64,000 nt of DNA, taken from the NCBI RefSeq assembly GCF_038007305.1, contig NZ_JBBOWV010000001.1:2904501-2968500 (forward strand), given 5' to 3'. How positions within the stretch are numbered: the stretch's first letter is position 1; each line of letters opens with the position of its first letter. The DNA comes from Solibacillus sp. FSL W7-1436 (lineage in GTDB: Bacteria > Bacillota > Bacilli > Bacillales_A > Planococcaceae). Position numbers and translations under genes: made by a program. Below the pieces are notes generated by a model. That model was not told the origin of the DNA and made no database searches. It saw nothing but the letters and a program-made list of their open reading frames with translations. Below, piece after piece: positions 51,661 to 61,653 of the stretch.

Positions 51661-53325
51661 ATGCAAAAAGGAAAAATCTTTGTTGTAGGGTTTGGTCCTG
51701 GAGATCGGGAGCATATAACAAAACGCGCAGTCGATGCTCTACAGCAAAGTGACCATATTATGGGCTATAAGACGTATGTGGAACTGATCGAGCATTTAGT
51801 GACGGCGAAAACCATTGTCAGTACAGGAATGACAGAGGAAGTATCACGTGCCCAGGAAGCTGTAAAACAGGCTGAAGCCGGTCATATAGTTGCTGTTATT
51901 TCCAGTGGGGATGCGGGTGTATACGGAATGGCAGGGCTCGTATACGAAGTATTAATCGAAAAGGGCTGGACTGCAAAAGAAGGCATTGAAGTGGAAGTAG
52001 TTCCGGGAATATCTGCGATTAACTCCTGTGCAAGTTTACTAGGCGCTCCTGTTATGCATGATTCTTGCACAATTAGTTTAAGTGACCACTTAACACCGTG
52101 GACGGTCATCGAAAAACGGATTGAGGCAGCTGCAATGGCAGACTTTGTCGTTGCGTTCTACAATCCGAAATCCGGCAGACGCACAAGACAAATTGTTGAA
52201 GCACAGCGTATTTTGCTGAAGTATCGTTCTCCTGATACACCTGTTGGACTAGTAAAAGCTGCTTACCGGGATACACAGGATATTGTGTTAACAACATTGG
52301 CAGAGATGCTGGAACATGATATCGGAATGCTGACAACGGTCGTCGTGGGGAACTCTTCAACATTTTACTATGACAATAAAATCATTACACCGCGCGGCTA
52401 TCAGCGAAAATATACATTAGGTGATGAAAAACAGCTGTTAAAACCGCACCAGCGATTGAAAAAAGAAGCGGAACCATGGGCATTGGATCAGGAAACGGGT
52501 GAATCGAAGACCGGGTATGAAAAAATTGTAGCAATCGAGAAAAAAACAGTTGAACCAGCAGCGGATATTAAAGCAAATGCATTACAGCTGGCAAATGAAG
52601 CACTAACGCTCGTACATAAAGAAACATCTGCTGTAAAAGTTGAAGAAAACCCTTTTTTAGTGCAGCAACAGGTGGAATCCATCTTTGAGTTTGCTGTATC
52701 ACCGGGTGTTGCCAATAAAATGATTACACCCCATCAAATGATTACATTGGCAGAGGTTGTCGGAGAAAGAGGTACGATGGAGTATACGCCTGACCACCGT
52801 CTTGTACTGAAGGTACCGACCGATTCGCCTGAAAAACTGGTCAAAACAGTGGAACAAACAGGTTTACTCGTTCAACCGGTCGGTGACGTAGTAATCGTCA
52901 AGGCGTGTGATTTCTGTTACGGGGAAAAAGCGGAATCCATTCCATATGCCGAACAGATCATGGAAACGCTCGGTGGCATTAAAATGCCGAAAGAGCTGCA
53001 CGTCGGTTTTAATGGATGTGGTATGGCATGTTATCGCGCGGTTTTTGATGATATCGGTATTGTATACCGCAAGAAAAAGTTCGATTTGTTTATCGGTTCC
53101 AAGCCAGTAGGACGAACAGCTCATGCCGCACAACCTGTTTTAGAAGGAATCGATCCGGAAAAACTGATTCCTTTACTAACAGACATTGTTGCGGACTATA
53201 AAGAACATGCGCATCCGAATGAACGTTTCTTCAAATATTTCAAACGTGTGAAGAAAATACTGAATTTCAATTATGTCGACATGTCATGCAAAATTAAAGT
53301 GGAAGAAGCCCCTTGTGGAGATTAG
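51661..53325 (+). CDS. cbiH: CbiH60-type precorrin-3B C17-methyltransferase with Fe-S reductase-like C-terminus
   Basis: A 554-residue fusion. Residues 1-245 are the CobJ/CbiH methyltransferase (VVGFGPGDREHIT, ISSGDAGVYGMAG, VVPGISAINSCASLLGAPVMHD), which methylates C17 and contracts the corrin ring. After a linker, residues about 345-554 resemble a nitrite/sulfite reductase half. Its CDFCYG (C416, C419) and NGCGMACY (C453, C457) can hold a [4Fe-4S] cluster. This two-domain form is the CbiH60 described from Bacillus megaterium. ATG 51661 is chosen; GGAGGGTG lies 6 bases before it. Confidence 0.92.
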   Translation: MQKGKIFVVGFGPGDREHITKRAVDALQQSDHIMGYKTYVELIEHLVTAKTIVSTGMTEEVSRAQEAVKQAEAGHIVAVISSGDAGVYGMAGLVYEVLIEKGWTAKEGIEVEVVPGISAINSCASLLGAPVMHDSCTISLSDHLTPWTVIEKRIEAAAMADFVVAFYNPKSGRRTRQIVEAQRILLKYRSPDTPVGLVKAAYRDTQDIVLTTLAEMLEHDIGMLTTVVVGNSSTFYYDNKIITPRGYQRKYTLGDEKQLLKPHQRLKKEAEPWALDQETGESKTGYEKIVAIEKKTVEPAADIKANALQLANEALTLVHKETSAVKVEENPFLVQQQVESIFEFAVSPGVANKMITPHQMITLAEVVGERGTMEYTPDHRLVLKVPTDSPEKLVKTVEQTGLLVQPVGDVVIVKACDFCYGEKAESIPYAEQIMETLGGIKMPKELHVGFNGCGMACYRAVFDDIGIVYRKKKFDLFIGSKPVGRTAHAAQPVLEGIDPEKLIPLLTDIVADYKEHAHPNERFFKYFKRVKKILNFNYVDMSCKIKVEEAPCGD

Positions 53326-53333
53326 GTGAACTG

Positions 53334-54092
53334 ATGATTTTATTTCTAGCAGGAACAAGTGATGCAAGAGAGCTGGCGGTTCAGTTAATGAAAGCTGGCT
53401 ATGATTTGGTAGCGACTGTTGTTACGGATTCTGCTGCTGCAAGTCTACAGGAAGCGAAAGTTCCGTATCATGTCGGCCGTTTAAATGAGCAGCAAATGAA
53501 GGAACTGATCGAAGAACGACACGTAACAACGGTTGTGGATGCAAGTCATCCGTATGCAGAAGAGGCTTCAAAAACAGCGATGGCTGCTGCAGATTTAACG
53601 GGTATTCCCTATATCCGATATGAACGTCCTCAGCAGAGCTATGTAAATCCGCTCGTGACGGAAGTGGAAACATATAAAGAAGCGGCAATTGTTGCATCCG
53701 CACATTCAGGAACAGTTATGTTGACGACAGGCAGTAAAACGCTTGCCGTTTTTACAGAGCAATTATTACAGAACGAAAATATTCGTCTCGTATGCCGGAT
53801 GCTGCCAAATAAAGAGAATATGGATAAATGCGATGCACTTGGTGTGAAACAGCGCGATATTATCGCAATTCAAGGACCGTTTTCTAAAGCATTGAATAAA
53901 GCGCTTTACGAGCAATTCAGCACAACGCTCATTATTACAAAGGAAAGCGGAAAAGTCGGATCGGTCGACGAGAAGATGGAGGCGGCTTTAGAGCTTGGGA
54001 TTCCCGTTATTTTAATTAAAAGACCAAAAATCCAATATGAAAATGTATGCACTTCATTCGAGAAAGTGTTTGAAAAATTAGGAGGCAAATAA
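53334..54092 (+). CDS. cbiJ: CbiJ/CobK, precorrin-6A reductase
   Basis: A 252-residue NAD(P)H-dependent reductase of cobalt-precorrin-6A. It opens with MILFLAGTSDARELA, and VVDASHPYAEEASKTA near residue 70 and YIRYERP follow, both typical of CobK. ATG 53334 follows AGGTGA overlapping the cbiH stop region. Part of the tightly packed operon. Confidence 0.93.
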   Translation: MILFLAGTSDARELAVQLMKAGYDLVATVVTDSAAASLQEAKVPYHVGRLNEQQMKELIEERHVTTVVDASHPYAEEASKTAMAAADLTGIPYIRYERPQQSYVNPLVTEVETYKEAAIVASAHSGTVMLTTGSKTLAVFTEQLLQNENIRLVCRMLPNKENMDKCDALGVKQRDIIAIQGPFSKALNKALYEQFSTTLIITKESGKVGSVDEKMEAALELGIPVILIKRPKIQYENVCTSFEKVFEKLGGK

Positions 54093-54094
54093 CA

Positions 54095-54769
54095 ATGGCA
54101 AATATGAACTTTAATACAGAATTCGTACCACTTACAGTAGACCCGGACAAAATATATGACTACAGTTTTGCAATCATCAAAGAAGAAATGGGTGAACATT
54201 CATTTACAGATGAACAATGGCTTGTCGTTCGCCGCGTTATTCATGCTTCGGCAGACTTCGAATTGGGGCGCAGCATGATTTTTACGGATGATGCGATAGA
54301 AGCGGGCATTCAGTCAATTTTAGCTGGACGTCATGTTGTAGCAGATGTCCAGATGATCGAAAGTGGTTCAGGGCGCAAACGATTCCAAAAACATGGCGGG
54401 GATTTACATTGTTATATTGCGGATGAAGACGTATCAATCGAAGCAAAAAAACTTGGAACAACGCGTGCCATTATTTCGATGCAAAAAGCGACGCAACTGC
54501 AGGAAGGCGGTATTTATGCAATCGGTAATGCCCCGACAGCTTTACTTGAACTGATTCGCCTGATTAAAGAAGGCCTTGCAAAGCCGGATTTAATTATCGG
54601 AATGCCGGTTGGGTTCGTATCGGCAGCAGAATCCAAAGCGGAATTAGCGATTTTAGAAGGTATTCCGTTTATAACGAATGTAGGAAGAAAAGGTGGCAGT
54701 ACTGTAACCGTCGCAGCATTAAATGCCATCTCAATCATGGCAGATGAACGAGCAAAAGAAGCGAAATAA
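54095..54769 (+). CDS. cbiC: CbiC/CobH, cobalt-precorrin-8 methylmutase
   Basis: A 224-residue enzyme that moves the C11 methyl group to C12. VVRRVIHASADFELGRSM near residue 45 includes the catalytic His. IGNAPTALLELIRLI and IGMPVGFVSAAESKAEL are further family motifs. GGAGGCAA precedes the ATG. Confidence 0.95.
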   Translation: MANMNFNTEFVPLTVDPDKIYDYSFAIIKEEMGEHSFTDEQWLVVRRVIHASADFELGRSMIFTDDAIEAGIQSILAGRHVVADVQMIESGSGRKRFQKHGGDLHCYIADEDVSIEAKKLGTTRAIISMQKATQLQEGGIYAIGNAPTALLELIRLIKEGLAKPDLIIGMPVGFVSAAESKAELAILEGIPFITNVGRKGGSTVTVAALNAISIMADERAKEAK

Positions 54770-55880
54770 AAAAGACCCGTCAGAAATGCGTCACGGCTAT
54801 ACAACAGGAGCTTGTGCAACTGCGATGACAAAGGCTGCCTTGTACGCACTTGTGACCGGAGAAGTTCCTGAACATGTAACGATTCATTTACCTGTCGGGA
54901 AGGATGCCACATTTACGGTGGCATCCTTTGCAGTAAAAGACAATGAAGTGATGTGTGAAACGATTAAGGATGCCGGGGACGATCCGGATGCAACACATAA
55001 AGCACGCATTCAAAGTACGGTTCGCTTTGTAGAAAAAAGCGGTGTCCATCTGGACGGTGGAATCGGTGTCGGTCGTGTGACAAAAGCAGGACTGCCCGTC
55101 CCTGTCGGTGAAGCGGCAATTAATCCTGTTCCACGAAAAATGCTTCATGGTGTCGTCGAAGAAGCGATTCAACTATTCCAGATTGACAAAGGGATCGAAG
55201 TAATTATTTCCGTTCCGGACGGTGAGGAAATTGCGAAGAAGACGTTAAATGCAAGGCTTGGTATTCTGGGCGGCATTTCTATTTTAGGTACGCGCGGTAC
55301 GGTCGTGCCCTTTTCAAGTTCTGCCTATATGGCAAGTATCGTGCAGGCAATCAGTGTTGCAAAAGAAGCAGGCTGTGATCACCTTGTCATTACAACTGGC
55401 GGACGCAGTGAAAAATTTGCGATGAAGCAATATCCTCATTTGCCGGAAGAAGCATTTATCGAGATGGGGGATTTCGTCGGTTTTACATTAAAACACATCG
55501 CCCGTAAAGAGATTGCCCAAGTATCGCTTGTCGGAATGATGGGGAAATTTTCGAAAGTTGCACAGGGGGTCATGATGGTGCATTCGAAAAGTGCGCCGAT
55601 CAGCTTCCCGTTTTTGGCGGAAATCGCGACAAAAGCAGGAGCCGATAAGGGAATCATCGAGCAAATATTAGAGGCGAATACCGCATCGCAAGTAGGGGAA
55701 ATCATGCAGGGCAATGACCAGTTTTTTGAAGCGCTATGTAAAAACTGCTGCTACTTTGCTCTAGATCATATGAAAGCGAAATTACGTGTCTCCACAACAC
55801 TGTACGCAATGAACGGAGATATGCTAGGAAAGGCTGAGAATATTGAACAATTGGATGAAAACGATTGGTATCGGGGATAA
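54744..55880 (+). CDS. cbiD: CbiD, cobalt-precorrin-5B C1-methyltransferase
   Basis: A 378-residue methyltransferase. It has [18 protein letters not shown] near residue 15, [47 protein letters not shown] and [10 protein letters not shown]. The ATG at 54744 overlaps cbiC by 26 bases. A later ATG (54786) is possible but would cut the usual N-terminal lead. No good ribosome site precedes either, so coupling to cbiC is likely. Confidence 0.93.
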   Translation: MNEQKKRNKKDPSEMRHGYTTGACATAMTKAALYALVTGEVPEHVTIHLPVGKDATFTVASFAVKDNEVMCETIKDAGDDPDATHKARIQSTVRFVEKSGVHLDGGIGVGRVTKAGLPVPVGEAAINPVPRKMLHGVVEEAIQLFQIDKGIEVIISVPDGEEIAKKTLNARLGILGGISILGTRGTVVPFSSSAYMASIVQAISVAKEAGCDHLVITTGGRSEKFAMKQYPHLPEEAFIEMGDFVGFTLKHIARKEIAQVSLVGMMGKFSKVAQGVMMVHSKSAPISFPFLAEIATKAGADKGIIEQILEANTASQVGEIMQGNDQFFEALCKNCCYFALDHMKAKLRVSTTLYAMNGDMLGKAENIEQLDENDWYRG

Positions 55881-57051
55881 CGGACCAGCAAGTTTACTCC
55901 CACAATATATCGCTTGGATCCACTCAAGTGAAGTACTCGTTGGCGGTCAACGTCATCTTGACTTTTTTCCGGATTACACCGGCGAGAAGATCATGATAAA
56001 AGGTGGACTGTCACGACTCGTGGAAAAGCTGCAGGCAGAAACGAGAAACGTCGTCATTTTAGTATCAGGCGACCCGCTGTTTTACGGATTAGGCGGAGTT
56101 CTGGCGAAGAAGCTCCCATTAGAAATTTACCCGTATGCAAGCTCTGTTCAATTAGCATTTACAAAAATGCAGGAAAGCTGGCAGGATGCCTATTTAACGA
56201 GTGTTCACGGGAGGTCATTGAAAGGGCTTGCCCAAAAAATCGATGGCCGAAAAAAAATAGCGATATTGACAGATGAAGAAAATTCACCGAATGCAATTGC
56301 CCGCTATTTAAAAGCATTCGGCATGACCGAATACGATGCGTTTGTGGCTGAAAACTTGGAAGGTCCATCAGAACGGTGTCGTCATCTTTCTTTGGATGAA
56401 ATGGAGAATACCGTATTTTCACCATTGAATGTCGTTATTTTAAAGCAGCGTGAAGCTGTTGAGCGCGCGTCAATCGGTATTGAAGATGACCAATTTATTC
56501 AGCGAAAACCGGATAAAGGGCTCATCACGAAAAAGGAGATCCGTGTACTTTGTCTACAAGCGCTGCAATTAAAAGAAACAAGTATCGCGTGGGACATTGG
56601 GACATGCACAGGCTCCGTTGCCATTGAAATGGCGAAAATTGCCCGTGAAGGTCAAGTATATGCGATCGAAAAAAATGAAGCCGATTTGGAAAACTGTCTT
56701 CAAAATCAGCATATTCATCGTACGGATTTTACAGCTATTTTAGGAAAAGCACCGGAAAGGTTAGAGGAATTTCCTGATCCGGACGCCATTTTCATCGGTG
56801 GAAACGGCGGCAATATGGAGCAGTTACTGCAATTATGTGTCGATCGATTGAAGCCGAATGGCCGCATTGTGATGAACATCGCGACGATTGAAAATTTGGC
56901 AGAAGCTATGGGTCATTTTAAAAAGTTCAACTGTAATGTATCTGTACTGCAGGCACAAATATCAAAAAGTAAGCCCATTTTAAATTTAACGCGTTTTGAG
57001 CCGTTAAATCCAATTTTTATCGTAACAGCACAGAAAGGAATGGAATTATGA
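55855..57051 (+). CDS. cbiET: CbiET (CobL), precorrin-6Y C5,15-methyltransferase/decarboxylase fusion
   Basis: A 398-residue fusion. The CbiE half (residues 1 to about 205) opens with [14 protein letters not shown] and holds [14 protein letters not shown]. The CbiT half begins near residue 220 with a SAM motif [16 protein letters not shown] and [12 protein letters not shown]. Together they methylate C5 and C15 and decarboxylate the C12 acetate. The start overlaps cbiD by 26 bases. Confidence 0.94.
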   Translation: MKTIGIGDNGPASLLPQYIAWIHSSEVLVGGQRHLDFFPDYTGEKIMIKGGLSRLVEKLQAETRNVVILVSGDPLFYGLGGVLAKKLPLEIYPYASSVQLAFTKMQESWQDAYLTSVHGRSLKGLAQKIDGRKKIAILTDEENSPNAIARYLKAFGMTEYDAFVAENLEGPSERCRHLSLDEMENTVFSPLNVVILKQREAVERASIGIEDDQFIQRKPDKGLITKKEIRVLCLQALQLKETSIAWDIGTCTGSVAIEMAKIAREGQVYAIEKNEADLENCLQNQHIHRTDFTAILGKAPERLEEFPDPDAIFIGGNGGNMEQLLQLCVDRLKPNGRIVMNIATIENLAEAMGHFKKFNCNVSVLQAQISKSKPILNLTRFEPLNPIFIVTAQKGMEL

Positions 57052-57752
57052 CAATCGGTACATTAATCGGATTAGGTGTTGGACCAGGAGATCCGGAACT
57101 TATTACAGTAAAAGCTTTTCGAATGCTGAAAGAATGCCCGGTCATTGCCTATCCGCAAAAATTGCGCGGCAGTAAATCGTATGCACAGCGAATAATCGAT
57201 GTGTACGTCAATCCGGCGGAAAAGGAAATGCTTGGGCTTGTATTCCCGATGACAAAAGACGAGGATACATTGCAGGAAGCATGGTCTAAATCCGCAGATA
57301 AAATCTATGCACATTTAAAAGAAGGTCGGGATGTCGCTTTTGTAACAGAAGGAGATCCGATGCTTTTTAGTACATATATACACTTGATGAAATTGATGAA
57401 GGAAATGCATCCCGACGTCCCGATGAAGTCGATTGCTGGAATTTCTTCGTTTAATGGAACGGCCAATCGCTTAAGCATTCCATTGGCAGACGGCGATGAC
57501 CATGTAGCAATGATTCCGGCAACTTCGGATATGGCAGAGATGCGCCGTGTTATCGAGACACATGACGGGATTGTGTTCATTAAGGTAGCGAAAGTACTGG
57601 ATGACATGCTCGATTTACTTAAAGAGATGAACTTACTTGAAAAAACGCATGTCGTGACAAAAGTAACATCAGATGAAGAAATAATTTGGAATACGAATGA
57701 ATTGCGTGGCGCGGAGCTCAATTACTTATCATGTATGGTGGTGCGAAAATAA
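57048..57752 (+). CDS. cbiL: CbiL/CobI, (cobalt-)precorrin-2 C20-methyltransferase
   Basis: A 234-residue SAM methyltransferase: [16 protein letters not shown] at residues 8-23, [19 protein letters not shown] and [20 protein letters not shown]. It adds the C20 methyl group. ATGA overlaps the cbiET stop. Family members close to it (CbiF, SumT) are also in the operon. Confidence 0.94.
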   Translation: MTIGTLIGLGVGPGDPELITVKAFRMLKECPVIAYPQKLRGSKSYAQRIIDVYVNPAEKEMLGLVFPMTKDEDTLQEAWSKSADKIYAHLKEGRDVAFVTEGDPMLFSTYIHLMKLMKEMHPDVPMKSIAGISSFNGTANRLSIPLADGDDHVAMIPATSDMAEMRRVIETHDGIVFIKVAKVLDDMLDLLKEMNLLEKTHVVTKVTSDEEIIWNTNELRGAELNYLSCMVVRK

Positions 57753-58534
57753 TGAAGAAAATTTGGATTATAGGTGCAGGTCCCGGCGATCCGGAATTAA
57801 TTACCGTGAAAGGCCTTAAATTGCTTCAACAGGCCGATGTTGTCATGTATACAGATTCATTAGTTAGTGAAACTCTAGTTGCCGAAGCCCGAGCGGATGC
57901 AGAAGTGATCCGTACTGCAGGCATGCATTTACAGGAGATGGTCGATTGCATCGTCGAACGCGTCAATGCGGGGAAAACGGTAGTGCGTTTACATACAGGT
58001 GACCCGGCAATGTACGGAGCAACAATGGAGCAAGTTGCATTGTTAAAAAACCATAATATCGGCTATGACGTAGTTCCAGGGGTGAGTTCCGTCTTTGCTG
58101 CAGCCGCAGCCGTAGGAGCCGAATTGACGGTACCTGACTTAACGCAAACTTTGATCTTAACACGAGCAGAAGGACGTACACCGGTACCCGAGCGTGAAAA
58201 ACTGCAAGCTTTGGCAAGCCATCATTGCACGATTGCGATGTTTTTAAGTGCCACATTGACGAAAAAGATTACAAAAGAGCTGCAGGCTGCGGGCTGGTCG
58301 GATGATACGCCGGTTGCTGTTATTCAACGTGCTTCATGGCCGGACCAAAAAATTGTTCGTACGACAATTGCCGAACTGGATGAAGCGATGCGCGCAAATG
58401 GAATTCGCAAACATGCGATGATTTTAGCCGGCTGGGCACTTGATCCGACTATCCATGAGAAAGATTACCGTTCAAAATTATATGATGCTACATTTACACA
58501 TGGTTTCCGTAAAGGTGTGAAAGTCGATGATTAA
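57752..58534 (+). CDS. cbiF: CbiF/CobM, (cobalt-)precorrin-4 C11-methyltransferase
   Basis: A 260-residue SAM methyltransferase. [21 protein letters not shown] opens it; VVRLHTGDPAMYGATMEQ and VVPGVSSVFAAAAAVGAELTVPDLTQT are CbiF motifs. The ATG shares one base with the cbiL stop. Confidence 0.95.
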   Translation: MKKIWIIGAGPGDPELITVKGLKLLQQADVVMYTDSLVSETLVAEARADAEVIRTAGMHLQEMVDCIVERVNAGKTVVRLHTGDPAMYGATMEQVALLKNHNIGYDVVPGVSSVFAAAAAVGAELTVPDLTQTLILTRAEGRTPVPEREKLQALASHHCTIAMFLSATLTKKITKELQAAGWSDDTPVAVIQRASWPDQKIVRTTIAELDEAMRANGIRKHAMILAGWALDPTIHEKDYRSKLYDATFTHGFRKGVKVDD

Positions 58535-59669
58535 CTTACGTGAAGGGGAAATACCGGAAGTTCGCGTCACAAAACCTTATGCACTTGTAGCCATTACTAA
58601 GCACGGTGTTGCGAATGCGCGAAAGTATGCGGAGAAGTTTCCGTATGTCGATGTATATTATATGAAGAAATTCGAACAGGGCGATGAGGACGAAAAAAAT
58701 ATTCAGCTATTTGACGGGACGGTGCGCCTGCTGCTCCCTGCATTATTTAAAGCATATAAGTCGATGATACTGATTATTTCCCTTGGTGCAGTAGTCCGTA
58801 TGATTGCCCCGATTCTAGTAGACAAAAAGAAAGATCCGGGTGTTCTCGTTGTGGACGACAAAGGACAATATGTCGTGAGTGTTCTTTCCGGACATATCGG
58901 TGGTGCGAATGCCCTGACAAATGAGTTTGCACAAGCGATCGATGCGACTCCGATTGTAACAACAGCATCAGATGTGCAAAAAACAATCGCGGTCGATTTA
59001 TTTGGTGCACGGTACGGATGGGTTTGGGATAGTGAAGAGAAATTAACGCCCGTCAGTGCTTCGGTAGTGAATGAGGAACAGGTTGCAATTGTGCAGGAAA
59101 CCGGTGAAAAAAATTGGTGGCTGCATGAGACACCGATGCCCGATACGCTGAAGATTTACAGCACGACAGAAGAAGCGATAGCGGCAAAACCACATGCGAC
59201 ACTGCTTATTACCGATCGCATTATCGAAAAAGAGGAAGAAGTATTACTTGAAAACGGTGTCATTTACCGCCCAAAATCCATTGTATTAGGTATGGGTTGT
59301 AATCGAGGGACATCTGCCGAAGAAATTGAACAATTAATTGATGAAACGCTATCAGAACTGAAGCTGAGCAAAAAAAGCGTCAAGGCAATCGCGACAATCG
59401 ATTTAAAAAAGGATGAGCCCGGTTTCCTGCAAGTAACGGCAAGGAACAACTGGCAGTTTATTACGTATACACCGGCAGAGCTGAATGAAATGCCGCTGCA
59501 AAATCCATCTGAAACGGTCTTTAAATTTACAGGGGCATACGGAGTCAGTGAACCTGCAGCATTACGGTGTGCCAATGCGACAGATTGGCTTCTGGAAAAA
59601 AAGAAATGCGGCAATGCAACCATCTCCGTTGCACGAATTACTTTTGATGAGGAGGAGGTAACGGAATGA
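58527..59669 (+). CDS. cbiG: CbiG, cobalt-precorrin-5A hydrolase
   Basis: A 380-residue enzyme that opens the delta-lactone and releases acetaldehyde, a step of the anaerobic (cobalt-early) pathway. It contains YALVAITKHGVANARK, VDDKGQYVVSVLSGHIGGANALTNEFAQAI near residue 120 and VLGMGCNRGTSAEEIE near residue 253. AAAGGTGTGA precedes its ATG, which overlaps cbiF by 8 bases. Confidence 0.95.
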   Translation: MINLREGEIPEVRVTKPYALVAITKHGVANARKYAEKFPYVDVYYMKKFEQGDEDEKNIQLFDGTVRLLLPALFKAYKSMILIISLGAVVRMIAPILVDKKKDPGVLVVDDKGQYVVSVLSGHIGGANALTNEFAQAIDATPIVTTASDVQKTIAVDLFGARYGWVWDSEEKLTPVSASVVNEEQVAIVQETGEKNWWLHETPMPDTLKIYSTTEEAIAAKPHATLLITDRIIEKEEEVLLENGVIYRPKSIVLGMGCNRGTSAEEIEQLIDETLSELKLSKKSVKAIATIDLKKDEPGFLQVTARNNWQFITYTPAELNEMPLQNPSETVFKFTGAYGVSEPAALRCANATDWLLEKKKCGNATISVARITFDEEEVTE

Positions 59670-61024
59670 ATCGATTCGTATTAGCTGGAACTGGAAGTGG
59701 CGTAGGAAAAACGACATTTACAATTGGGATTATGCGTGCACTGATGAAGCGCGGCTTAACTGTTCAAGGTTTTAAATGTGGTCCGGATTATATCGATCCT
59801 ACGTATCATACAGCTGTAACGAAGCGGGTTTCACGCAATATTGACAGTTATATGATGTCAGAGGATGTTGTACGCACAATTGTCTCGAGAAACAGTATGG
59901 ATTCAGATGTTTCAATTATTGAAGGGGTAATGGGATTTTACGATGGGAAGTCGCCATTATCGAATGAAGGATCGGCGGCACATATTAGTGAAATTACAAA
60001 CAGTCCGGTGATTTTAGTTCTCAACGCAGCGAGTATGGCCCGAAGTGTCGCTGCTGTTGTAAAAGGATTCCAGCAGTTGGATGAGAATGCTCAGATCGTT
60101 GGGGTTATTGCCAATCAGTTGGGAAGTAAAGGCCACTATGAAATTATTAAAACAGCGATCGAGCATGAATGCAATGTCCCAGTTCTCGGCTATTTGCAAA
60201 AAGGTGCGGTGCCGGCATTGCCGAGCCGCCATTTAGGTTTAGTTCCGGCAATTGAACGAGGAGAGCTCGATCCATATTTCGATGAGCTTGCAGAAGCTAT
60301 CGAAGCAACGGTCGATCTGGACTTATTGTTACAAGTCACAAAAGCGGCCGAATTGGACCAGACTTCAAAGATTTTTGAATCACAAGATAACATGCAAGAA
60401 ATTCATTTAGCGGTTGCAAAAGATGCAGCATTCAATTTTTATTACGAAGAAAATTTTGAATTACTAAAGGCTAACGGTGCAAAACTGCATTTCTTTTCGC
60501 CGCTTGACAATGAACCGGTTCCTGAACAGGCACAAGGTTTATATATTGGCGGAGGGTTCCCCGAAGAATTTGCAGACAAGCTTGCACAGAATGAACAGGC
60601 AAAAAATTCGATCAAATTAGCGATTGAAAAAGGAATACCGACACTTGCTGAGTGCGGCGGCTTCATGTATTTAACGGAAGAAATTTTCAACCGTGAAGGA
60701 AATGGCTACAAAATGCTTGGTGTCATTCCGGGGATCGTTCGTATGCAAAATAAGCTGGCGGCATTAGGCTACAGAGAAATTACCGGTGTGGAGGGGAACT
60801 TTTTAATCGGTGAACAGGAGTTTGCAAAAGGGCACGAATTCCATTATTCCGTTTATGAAGGAAATCACGAAACACCTGCGTATTTCACAAAAGGACGCTT
60901 TGGGGCGAAACAGGAAGGGTACTCACATGGAAATCTAGTCGCTGGATATACACATTTTCATTTCGCATCCAATCCGCAACTCGTGAAAAATTGGTTGGCA
61001 GCTTGTTTGGAGGTAAGCGTATGA
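59666..61024 (+). CDS. cbiA: CbiA/CobB, cobyrinate a,c-diamide synthase
   Basis: A 452-residue glutamine-dependent amidase. The ATP-binding part opens MNRFVLAGTGSGVGKTTFTIGIMRAL with GFKCGPDYIDP. The glutaminase part has GLYIGGGFPEEFAD and AECGGFMYLTE with the catalytic Cys near residue 331. AGGAGGTAACGG precedes its ATG, which overlaps the cbiG stop in ATGA. Confidence 0.95.
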   Translation: MNRFVLAGTGSGVGKTTFTIGIMRALMKRGLTVQGFKCGPDYIDPTYHTAVTKRVSRNIDSYMMSEDVVRTIVSRNSMDSDVSIIEGVMGFYDGKSPLSNEGSAAHISEITNSPVILVLNAASMARSVAAVVKGFQQLDENAQIVGVIANQLGSKGHYEIIKTAIEHECNVPVLGYLQKGAVPALPSRHLGLVPAIERGELDPYFDELAEAIEATVDLDLLLQVTKAAELDQTSKIFESQDNMQEIHLAVAKDAAFNFYYEENFELLKANGAKLHFFSPLDNEPVPEQAQGLYIGGGFPEEFADKLAQNEQAKNSIKLAIEKGIPTLAECGGFMYLTEEIFNREGNGYKMLGVIPGIVRMQNKLAALGYREITGVEGNFLIGEQEFAKGHEFHYSVYEGNHETPAYFTKGRFGAKQEGYSHGNLVAGYTHFHFASNPQLVKNWLAACLEVSV

Positions 61025-61653
61025 GTTATTTTCCGTTAATGATTAATATCGATTATAAGAAAGTGGTAATTGTCGGTGGAGGCAATGTAGCCCGTCAAAA
61101 AGTGGAAGCATTATTACCTACGAATGCCCACATTACCATCGTCAGTCCGACAGTAACGGATAGGTTAAAGAATTATATAACTGAAGGCAGAGCAGTCTGG
61201 AAACAAAAACGTTTTGAACCGGCTGATTTAGACGATGCAGCTCTCATTTTTGCGGCAACTAATGACGAATCGGTAAACGATGCCGTGGAAGAAGCGACAC
61301 AGCATTGGCAGTTATTAAATCGTGCAGATGCTTTAGGACGTATGGACTTTATGAACCCTGCCGTTGTCCGCAGAGGAGATTTTGTTGTCACGGTTTCGAC
61401 AACCGGTGCAAGTCCGGCACTTACCAGAAAAGTAAAAAGGGACTTAGAGGGACAATACGATGAAAGTTATGCACAGTATGTTGCATTTTTAAAGGAAGCG
61501 CGTCTACTCATTCTTAAAAATTATGAAGGCGATGCCAAAAAAGCAGCGCTTGCTCAATTACTTGAACCTGAAATACTGGATTGGATTGAGCAAAAGAATG
61601 AGGAAAAATGTGCGCAGTTTTTACGTCAGATTGAAGCGGGAGAAGTCAATTGA
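61021..61653 (+). CDS. precorrin-2 dehydrogenase (CysG N-terminal/Met8 type)
   Basis: A 210-residue NAD-dependent enzyme that oxidises precorrin-2 to sirohydrochlorin. FPLMINIDYKKVVIVGGGNVARQKVEALL opens the Rossmann fold; AATNDESVNDAV and STTGASPALTRKVKRDLE are family marks. GGAGGTAAG precedes ATG 61021, overlapping cbiA. Relatives such as Met8p also chelate metal; no separate CbiX/CbiK chelatase occurs in this operon, so a dual role is conceivable but unproven. Confidence 0.92.
   Translation: MSYFPLMINIDYKKVVIVGGGNVARQKVEALLPTNAHITIVSPTVTDRLKNYITEGRAVWKQKRFEPADLDDAALIFAATNDESVNDAVEEATQHWQLLNRADALGRMDFMNPAVVRRGDFVVTVSTTGASPALTRKVKRDLEGQYDESYAQYVAFLKEARLLILKNYEGDAKKAALAQLLEPEILDWIEQKNEEKCAQFLRQIEAGEVN

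Noticed and set aside
54514-54912. 132-codon minus-strand frame inside cbiC-cbiD
   Set aside because: It lies fully within two conserved coding genes and shows no family motif.
57752-57790. Third match to the peptide motif (IWIIGAG)
   Set aside because: It is the conserved N-terminal SAM-binding strand of CbiF, so it is a chance resemblance and a warning that the short motif alone is not specific.
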